Shown piece after piece: positions 58,994 through 64,000 of a stretch of 64,000 nt of DNA; the stretch's first letter is position 1; each line of letters starts with the position of its first letter. Below the pieces are notes generated by a model that was given only the letters and a program-made list of their open reading frames with translations, ran no database searches and was not told the origin of the DNA. The DNA lies in NCBI RefSeq assembly GCF_002973595.1, contig NZ_PVEO01000001.1:620001-684000 (forward strand). The letters run 5' to 3'. A program made the translations under genes and the position numbers. The DNA is from Jejuia pallidilutea (GTDB lineage: Bacteria; Bacteroidota; Bacteroidia; Flavobacteriales; Flavobacteriaceae).

Positions 58994-60430
58994 ATGAAAC
59001 CGATAAAAATTATGAAACACCTTTATATTTTATTTTTTCTAACCATAACTAACCTAGCTTTTGCCCAACCAGTAAACGATAACTGTAGTAATGCAGAACC
59101 TATAACAGTAAGTTCAGAAGTTACTACTGTTAATTTTAATACTACCAATGCCAGCCTTAATAACGAAATAGGTTGTGATGGTAATGTAACAACCTATGCC
59201 GATGTATGGTATAGTTTTACCATGCCTTTTGATGGTAATGTAGTTATAGACGGTAGCCTTTTCTGGAACAACATAGGAGCCACCAATGCATGCAACGGTA
59301 ATTTACTGGCTTGTGGCAGTGCAGAATTAACCCTAACAAATATTAGCGCCAACACTAATGTGCTTATACGTATATTTAGAAATTTTACTTATTATCAAAA
59401 TCCGCAATTTCAAAGTTTTAGCATTCAAGCCTTTGAAACACCAACCAACGATACCTGCGACAACTCAATTAATATTCCGCTGGGAATTCTACAAACACAA
59501 GTGCCTTTTGAAATTGGTGGTAGCGTAGCCAATAGTGGTAAAGGCTGTTCAAACACTACCTTAGATTATGCCGATGTTTGGTATGATTTTACTATGCCTT
59601 TTGATGGTAACTTATTTTTAGACGGCAATACCATTTGGAATAAATTTGAACTGTATGACGCCTGTAGCGGCACTAGCCTTTTTTGTGGAGAAGACAGCTT
59701 ACTAGCTGTTGGCCTAACGGATAATACAGACTATAAAATTAGAGTTTACAGAAGCGTTGAAGATATGTTTACTCCTACATTTCTCAATTTTAATATCCTA
59801 GCTTATCAGGCTACTATTAATGATAGTTGCAACGATGCCATACCATTAAACCCAACTGAGACACTTACAGCGGTAACAACACCTTTTATAGGTGGTTCTT
59901 CAATAGAAAACACAACAGGTTGCACCAATGATGTAAAAGATTATTTAGACATTTGGTATAGTTTTACAATGCTTGAAGAAGGCAATATAAATATTACCAG
60001 CGGTACGGTATGGAACCTATTTGAACTTTATAACGATTGTAATGGCTCACCCATAAGTTGCTTTTCACAAAATGGCGCTTTTAATACATTACCTATTGGC
60101 ACTTATTATTTAAGAGTATTTAGGGAGTTGGCTTTTGCTACGAGTCCAGTATCAAAAGACTTTAATATTTCATCTACTGCAAAAACCTTAAGTACCGATA
60201 GCATACAACTAGATTCGGCATCAATATTTCCAAACCCAGCCTTAGATTACCTTTCTGTACAATCACCTTTAAAAATAGAAGAAATTGAAATTTTAGACCT
60301 CAATGGTAAACTATTGTTAAGCACAAAACTTACAAAAAATATACCTATAAGTTTCCTTCAAAAAGGCAGCTACATTATAAAACTTTTTAGCAACGATATA
60401 TATACCAGTAAATTATGGGTTAAAAAGTAA
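58994..60430 (+). CDS. T9SS-secreted protein with three tandem beta repeats
   Basis: A 478-residue protein with a signal peptide (ending near LAFAQ), then three about 124-residue repeats starting NDNCSNAEPI (residue 28), NDTCDNSINI (152) and NDSCNDAIPL (276). Each has a paired Cys and a YADVWYSFTMPFDGN-like central phrase, as in bacterial pre-peptidase or C2-type surface domains. The end (about 400-478), SIFPNPALDYLSVQSPLKIEEIEILDLNGKLL...KGSYIIKLF, is a type A T9SS sorting domain. It is likely a surface or secreted binding/adhesion protein regulated by the upstream hybrid kinase. Confidence 0.85.
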   Translation: MKPIKIMKHLYILFFLTITNLAFAQPVNDNCSNAEPITVSSEVTTVNFNTTNASLNNEIGCDGNVTTYADVWYSFTMPFDGNVVIDGSLFWNNIGATNACNGNLLACGSAELTLTNISANTNVLIRIFRNFTYYQNPQFQSFSIQAFETPTNDTCDNSINIPLGILQTQVPFEIGGSVANSGKGCSNTTLDYADVWYDFTMPFDGNLFLDGNTIWNKFELYDACSGTSLFCGEDSLLAVGLTDNTDYKIRVYRSVEDMFTPTFLNFNILAYQATINDSCNDAIPLNPTETLTAVTTPFIGGSSIENTTGCTNDVKDYLDIWYSFTMLEEGNINITSGTVWNLFELYNDCNGSPISCFSQNGAFNTLPIGTYYLRVFRELAFATSPVSKDFNISSTAKTLSTDSIQLDSASIFPNPALDYLSVQSPLKIEEIEILDLNGKLLLSTKLTKNIPISFLQKGSYIIKLFSNDIYTSKLWVKK

Positions 60431-60500
60431 CAAAACATGCGCTAGCGTAAAAAATATTAATCACATAATTGGAGTGTCTTCAATTATATTAACTAGTTTG

Positions 60501-60532
60501 GAAAGCCGCATTTGAGAGCGGCTTTCTTTTTT
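60501..60532 (+). terminator. Rho-independent terminator of the T9SS protein gene
   Basis: A 9-bp stem (GAAAGCCGC 60501-60509 with GCGGCTTTC 60518-60526) followed by TTTTTTAT. Confidence 0.8.
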
Positions 60533-60629
60533 ATCTTTAATATTATAACTGTTACAACTTATGTTTTACTTAAAAAATTAACTTTACTTAATGAGGTATA
60601 AACCTTAAACTCCCCCAAAACATAACAAA

Positions 60630-61667
60630 TTAAGGCGCAGGATTAGGAATAGTATTATGCACCTCATTAATCTGTTTTATAATAGCATCACTAAGTGTTA
60701 CATCTATACTCTCAATATTCTCTTTAAGCTGTTGTAGATTTGTAGCGCCAATAATGGTGCTTGTCACAAAAGGACGTTGATTTACAAAGGCTAATGCCAT
60801 TTGCGCTAACGTTATATTATTGTTTTCAGCAATTTTTAAGTATTGTTTTGCTGCTTCTGTAGCTTGCTCGCTGCTATACCGTGAAAACCTAGGAAACAAT
60901 TTTAAACGTGCGTTATCGTCTGCTTGTTGCTTTATGTATTTTCCAGAAAGTACGCCAAAGGCCATTGGTGAATAGGCCAGTAAGCCTATATTCTCTCTAT
61001 GGGATACTTCGGCTAAATCGCCTTCAAATGTTCTGCATAACAAAGAATATGCATTTTGTATGGTTATTGGACGTGGCAAGTTATTGATTTTACTTTCCTG
61101 CAAATAACGCATAGTGCCCCAAGCTTTTTCGTTAGACAAACCTATATGCCTAATTTTACCTGCCTTAATTTGTGTATTTAAGGTGTGCAGTACTTCGCTA
61201 AAGTTATCTTCCCAAGTATCTTTAGGGTTGGGTTTGTAATCTCTTGTCCCAAACGTATTAGTATCGCGCTCTGGCCAGTGCAACTGATACAAATCTATAT
61301 AATCGGTTTGTAAGCGTTTTAATTCTGAATCTATGGCTTCTTTTATTGCGCTAGGGCTAAAACCTGTTTTTCTAATATGTGCCGTGTAATCGCCAGGACC
61401 TGCTATTTTTGAAGCTAAAACTACCTTATCTCTATTGCTTGTTTTTTTTAACCAAGAACCAATAATTGTACTTGTACGCCCACTAGTTTCTGCATTAGCA
61501 GGCACAGGGTACAGTTCTGCGGTATCTATAAAATTAACACCTTTATCTAAAGCATAATCTAGTTGCTCATGGCCTTCCGCTTCGGTATTTTGGTTGCCCC
61601 AGGTCATTGTGCCTAAGCATATTTTACTAACTTTTAAACTGGTATTGGGTAATGTTGTATATTTCAT
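60630..61667 (-). CDS. Aldo/keto reductase
   Basis: A 345-residue NADPH-dependent oxidoreductase of the Tas/AKR group: LPNTSLKVSKICLGTMTWGNQNTEAEGHEQLDYALDKGVNFIDTAELYP carries the catalytic Asp/Tyr, VVLASKIAG holds the Lys, and IDLYQLHWPERDTN the His. The C-terminal STIIGATNLQQLKENIESIDV binds NADPH. The natural substrate is unknown. It is a single gene. Confidence 0.9.
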   Translation of the reverse strand: MKYTTLPNTSLKVSKICLGTMTWGNQNTEAEGHEQLDYALDKGVNFIDTAELYPVPANAETSGRTSTIIGSWLKKTSNRDKVVLASKIAGPGDYTAHIRKTGFSPSAIKEAIDSELKRLQTDYIDLYQLHWPERDTNTFGTRDYKPNPKDTWEDNFSEVLHTLNTQIKAGKIRHIGLSNEKAWGTMRYLQESKINNLPRPITIQNAYSLLCRTFEGDLAEVSHRENIGLLAYSPMAFGVLSGKYIKQQADDNARLKLFPRFSRYSSEQATEAAKQYLKIAENNNITLAQMALAFVNQRPFVTSTIIGATNLQQLKENIESIDVTLSDAIIKQINEVHNTIPNPAP

Positions 61668-61690
61668 GCCTTTTTTTGAAAACCAAAGAT

Positions 61691-61731
61691 AAAAAACCGC
61701 TAAAAGCCATGTAAGCTTTTAACGGTTTTTT
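61691..61731. terminator. Bidirectional terminator-like hairpin
   Basis: AAAAAACCG + TAAAAGC pairs with GCTTTTA + CGGTTTTTT (one mismatch), with T-tracts on both strands. It lies just upstream of the aldo/keto reductase start and would stop transcripts from the ompA side. Confidence 0.65.
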
Positions 61732-62011
61732 ATGCGTTTGCAATTGCAGCGACATCCTTTTTTGCTTTAGCCAAATACCCATTAACTGCGCTCTAGGTGA
61801 CATGCAAAAAGAAGTATAACGAAATATTTATGCTCCTGAATTCAATAATTTAAAATAGTAATGTATGAATAAAAGTTGAACCCGATCGCGTTAGTTTGTC
61901 GAAAACTATCGGGTTTATCATCGAGATGAACCTGCCTAGCAATACTGCAGGTAAGCAGGCCTCCTACTTCTCGATACAATTCCTCTTGCTTCAGAATCAT
62001 TCGAAGTGATA
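61732..62011. repeat. Spacer rich in small repeats downstream of the OmpA gene
   Basis: 280 bases with no gene. From about 61880 they hold an AACCCGAT...ATCGGGTTT hairpin, ATGAACCTGCCTAGCAATAC/TGCAGGTAAGCAGG pieces, and TTCTCGATACAATTCCTC; all resemble spacer repeats elsewhere in the window (12.5, 14.2, 15.1, 63.8 kb). Confidence 0.5.
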
Positions 62012-62971
62012 CTATTGCTCATTCAACAAACGAGACAATTCATCTAACTTTGGCGTTAAAATTACTTCTATTCGTCGGTTTTTTGCTCTTCCCTCTTCTG
62101 TATCGTTTGTAGCTATTGGCGCATATTCTCCCCGTCCTGCGGCTGTTAAATTTTCAGGGTTTATTGCTGTGTTTTCCCTTAGAATGTTTACTATGGCGGT
62201 GGCACGTTTAGTTGACAAATCCCAATTGCTGGTTAACGCGCCGTTACCAGAATAAGGAACATTATCGGTGTGTCCTTCTATAAGTACAGCAATATCTGGA
62301 TTTTCTGCCAACACATTACCAAGGCTTCTTACTGCTACTTTACCATCGGTATTTACAGCCCAACTTCCTGACTGAAATAACAGCTTGTTTTCCATAGACA
62401 CATACACTTTACCTCCACGTTGTTCTACGGTTAAGCCTTTACCTTCAAAATCGGTTAAAGCACGGGAAATGGCGTTTTTAAGCTGTGTCATCGCAGCATC
62501 TTTTGTGGCTATTACGTTTTCTAGCTCTGCTATACGGCTAGAGCGTTCTTCTAAAGCTTTCTTGAGCTTTTCTAAACGTTCGTTTTCTGCCGCCAACGCT
62601 TGTTCTTTAGCTTCTAATTCTGCTAATAGTTCTCTATTTTTTTGTGAATTTTTAGCAATTGCAGCAGAACTATTTTTTTCTAAAGCTGCATAAGAATCTT
62701 TTAAGGCTTCAAGATTAGATTTTGCTGCCGCATAATCGCTACGTAATCTATCGCGTTCGGCTACTGCTTCATCATAGTCTGCTTTAAGTTGTTTTAATTC
62801 GTTTTCTGCTGACGTTTTTTTAGATAAAAGCGATTCGTTTTCTTTATTTAACTTTCTGTTTTCCTGTTTTAAAGACGCATACTTGCTCTCTAAATCTTTA
62901 TACACTTTTGGTGACACGCAAGAGGTAGCGCTCACTAAAGCTACTGCTATTAATAGACTTTTTTTAATCAT
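62012..62971 (-). CDS. OmpA-family lipoprotein with long coiled coil
   Basis: A 319-residue protein. The lipobox VALVSATSC is at the N-terminus when the ATG at 62971 is used; the frame extends further to 63112, but that segment overlaps xth and lacks sense. After the lipid anchor comes a roughly 150-residue coiled coil (LESKYASLKQENRKLNKENESLL, KQLKADYDEAVAERDRLRSD) and then an OmpA-C domain with IAVLIEGHTDNVPY and RAKNRRIEVILTPK that grips peptidoglycan. It is an envelope-linking lipoprotein of the Pal/OmpA type, with the coil acting as a spacer. Confidence 0.9.
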   Translation of the reverse strand: MIKKSLLIAVALVSATSCVSPKVYKDLESKYASLKQENRKLNKENESLLSKKTSAENELKQLKADYDEAVAERDRLRSDYAAAKSNLEALKDSYAALEKNSSAAIAKNSQKNRELLAELEAKEQALAAENERLEKLKKALEERSSRIAELENVIATKDAAMTQLKNAISRALTDFEGKGLTVEQRGGKVYVSMENKLLFQSGSWAVNTDGKVAVRSLGNVLAENPDIAVLIEGHTDNVPYSGNGALTSNWDLSTKRATAIVNILRENTAINPENLTAAGRGEYAPIATNDTEEGRAKNRRIEVILTPKLDELSRLLNEQ

Positions 62972-62991
62972 TGTTGGGTTGTTTTTGGTAT

Positions 62992-63753
62992 TTAACGTTC
63001 TATTTCTACTAAAATTGGGCAATGATCGCTGTGCACTGCCTCGGTAAGTATAACGGCTCTTTTTATATTTTCTTGTAGTGGTTTTGAAACCATAGCGTAA
63101 TCTAGCCGCCAACCTTTATTATTTGCCCTTGCATTAGCACGGTAACTCCACCAACTATATTCTTGTCGTTCTGGATGTAGGTATCTAAAAGCATCTATAA
63201 ATCCGCTATCTATAAAGTTTCCAATCCACTCGCGTTCCTCTGGTAAGAATCCTGAAACACCTTTCATTTTTGGGTTGTGTATGTCTATTTCTTCATGACA
63301 TATATTATAATCACCACAAATTACCAAGTTTGGAATTTCAGTTCTAAGGTTGTTTATATACTCTTGAAACATGTCCATATAATCTAACTTATGCTGCAAT
63401 CTTGCATCATTTGTGCCAGAAGGCAAATACAAACTCATAACCGAAACACCGTTAAAGTCTGCTCTAAGGTTTCGTCCTTCAAAGTCCATAGACTCAATAC
63501 CTGTGCCATACTCTACATGGCTGGGTGCTATTTTACTTAAAATTGCAACACCGCTATACCCTTTTTTTTGCGCACTAAACCAATATTGATGCTTGTACCC
63601 TGCTGTTTCAAAAAGACTTAAATCCAATTGGTCTTCCATAGCTTTAATTTCTTGCAAACAAATTACATCGGGGTTTGCACTTTCTAACCAGTTGATAAAA
63701 CCTTTATTTATGGCGGCGCGTATGCCGTTAACGTTATAAGAAATAATCTTCAT
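62992..63753 (-). CDS. xth: Exodeoxyribonuclease III
   Basis: A 253-residue AP endonuclease and 3'-5' exonuclease for base-excision repair. It begins MKIISYNVNGIRAAINKGF with the Asn/Asp-type catalytic start, has VICLQEIKAMEDQLD (Glu of the active site), GYSGVAILSK, VICGDYNICHEEIDIHNPK and HSDHCPILVEI, the complete ExoIII signature. It is 20 bases ahead of the OmpA-family gene and may share a transcript with it. Confidence 0.95.
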   Translation of the reverse strand: MKIISYNVNGIRAAINKGFINWLESANPDVICLQEIKAMEDQLDLSLFETAGYKHQYWFSAQKKGYSGVAILSKIAPSHVEYGTGIESMDFEGRNLRADFNGVSVMSLYLPSGTNDARLQHKLDYMDMFQEYINNLRTEIPNLVICGDYNICHEEIDIHNPKMKGVSGFLPEEREWIGNFIDSGFIDAFRYLHPERQEYSWWSYRANARANNKGWRLDYAMVSKPLQENIKRAVILTEAVHSDHCPILVEIER

Positions 63754-63777
63754 ACATCTATTTTTTTAATCTTTTTT

Positions 63778-63931
63778 GGGCGTTCCCCTCGCTTATACCT
63801 ACAAGTTTTTTTTAGAAACCTTGCAGGATCGCTTCGGTAGGGCTTACCTGCTGGTAGGCAGGTTTTCCATTACAAGTCCTCGCTTCGCTCTAAAGGGCTT
63901 CGCTATGGGCTTTCCTCTGCAATTCCTAACG
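63778..63931 (+). repeat. GGGCGTT...CCTAACG element (long copy)
   Basis: It starts GGGCGTTCCCC, holds an internal CTTACCTGCTGGTAGGCAGG hairpin and the units TTTTCCATTACAAGTCCTCG and GGGCTTTCCTCTGCAATTCC, and ends TCCTAACG. Same family as 12539-12722, 20641-20745 and 33395-33482. Confidence 0.7.
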
Positions 63932-64000
63932 TGGTTTATTTGCCAATTATATTGCTTTTTAAAAAAGTTATATCCTCATTTACAAAGAACAACACAAAAA

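Noticed and set aside
54714-60430. Full polysaccharide utilisation locus
   Set aside because: The HTCS regulator has no SusC/SusD pair or glycoside hydrolase next to it within the window.

Overview
The window comes from the chromosome of a marine-type member of the family Flavobacteriaceae (Bacteroidota). Supporting signs are low G+C, intergenic promoters of the Bacteroidota type (TAnnTTTG near -7, sometimes TTTG near -33), few Shine-Dalgarno sequences, gliding/type IX secretion genes (gldD, gldE, a PorG-like protein, a protein with a T9SS C-terminal domain), a TonB-dependent receptor, a hybrid two-component system, and family-specific proteins (DUF3098, DUF3127, DUF4199, DUF4286, DUF4301, DUF6089). 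I see no prophage, insertion sequence, CRISPR array, tRNA or rRNA. The genus cannot be fixed from the sequence alone.

Layout. 1-3.9 kb (minus): start of clpP, tig, a small membrane protein, an alpha/beta hydrolase and pdxJ. 4-12.5 kb (plus): CBS protein, nadK, a possible structured RNA (5525-5760), then an envelope-biogenesis run: PorG-like, uppS, bamA, two OmpH/Skp chaperones, murI. 12.7-18.6 kb (minus): mgtE, rsmA, DUF4286, leuS. 18.7-24.7 kb: DMT permease, ftsX, DUF3098, glycerate kinase (minus), uppP, truB, TonB-like protein. 24.7-33.4 kb: two tandem thioredoxin-fold proteins, tag and two secreted proteins, aat, DUF3127, flavin reductase, a histidine kinase with a zinc-ribbon partner, HIT, greA, a Rieske-like lipoprotein.

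33.5-39.4 kb (minus) is the most coherent accessory locus. A TonB-dependent receptor lies behind a recognisable TPP riboswitch. Just upstream on the same strand is an overlapping gene set: thiamine-binding protein, PnuC/PnuT-type transporter, NadR-like kinase, DUF4301 and ArfB. I read this as a thiamine (B1) uptake and trapping locus.

39.5-53.9 kb: GGGP synthase with a phosphopantetheinyl transferase, ahcY, an orphan Vsr nuclease, rplU-rpmA (L21 carries an extra helix-hairpin-helix domain), a copper/heavy-metal type lipoprotein, the mutY-ssb-gldE-gldD cluster, HU, a 30-residue bS22/mS38-like ribosomal peptide, and RNase G. 54-60.5 kb: a lipoprotein, then a giant hybrid histidine kinase with a small exported protein and a T9SS-exported repeat protein directly downstream. 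60.6-64 kb: aldo/keto reductase, OmpA-family lipoprotein, exonuclease III.

A second theme is dispersed palindromic repeats. A GGGCGTT...CCTAACG family occurs at 12.5, 20.6, 33.4 and 63.8 kb. Shorter repeats sit inside leuS (two sites) and form the C-terminus of the DUF4286 protein. None of these is attached to a visible transposase.
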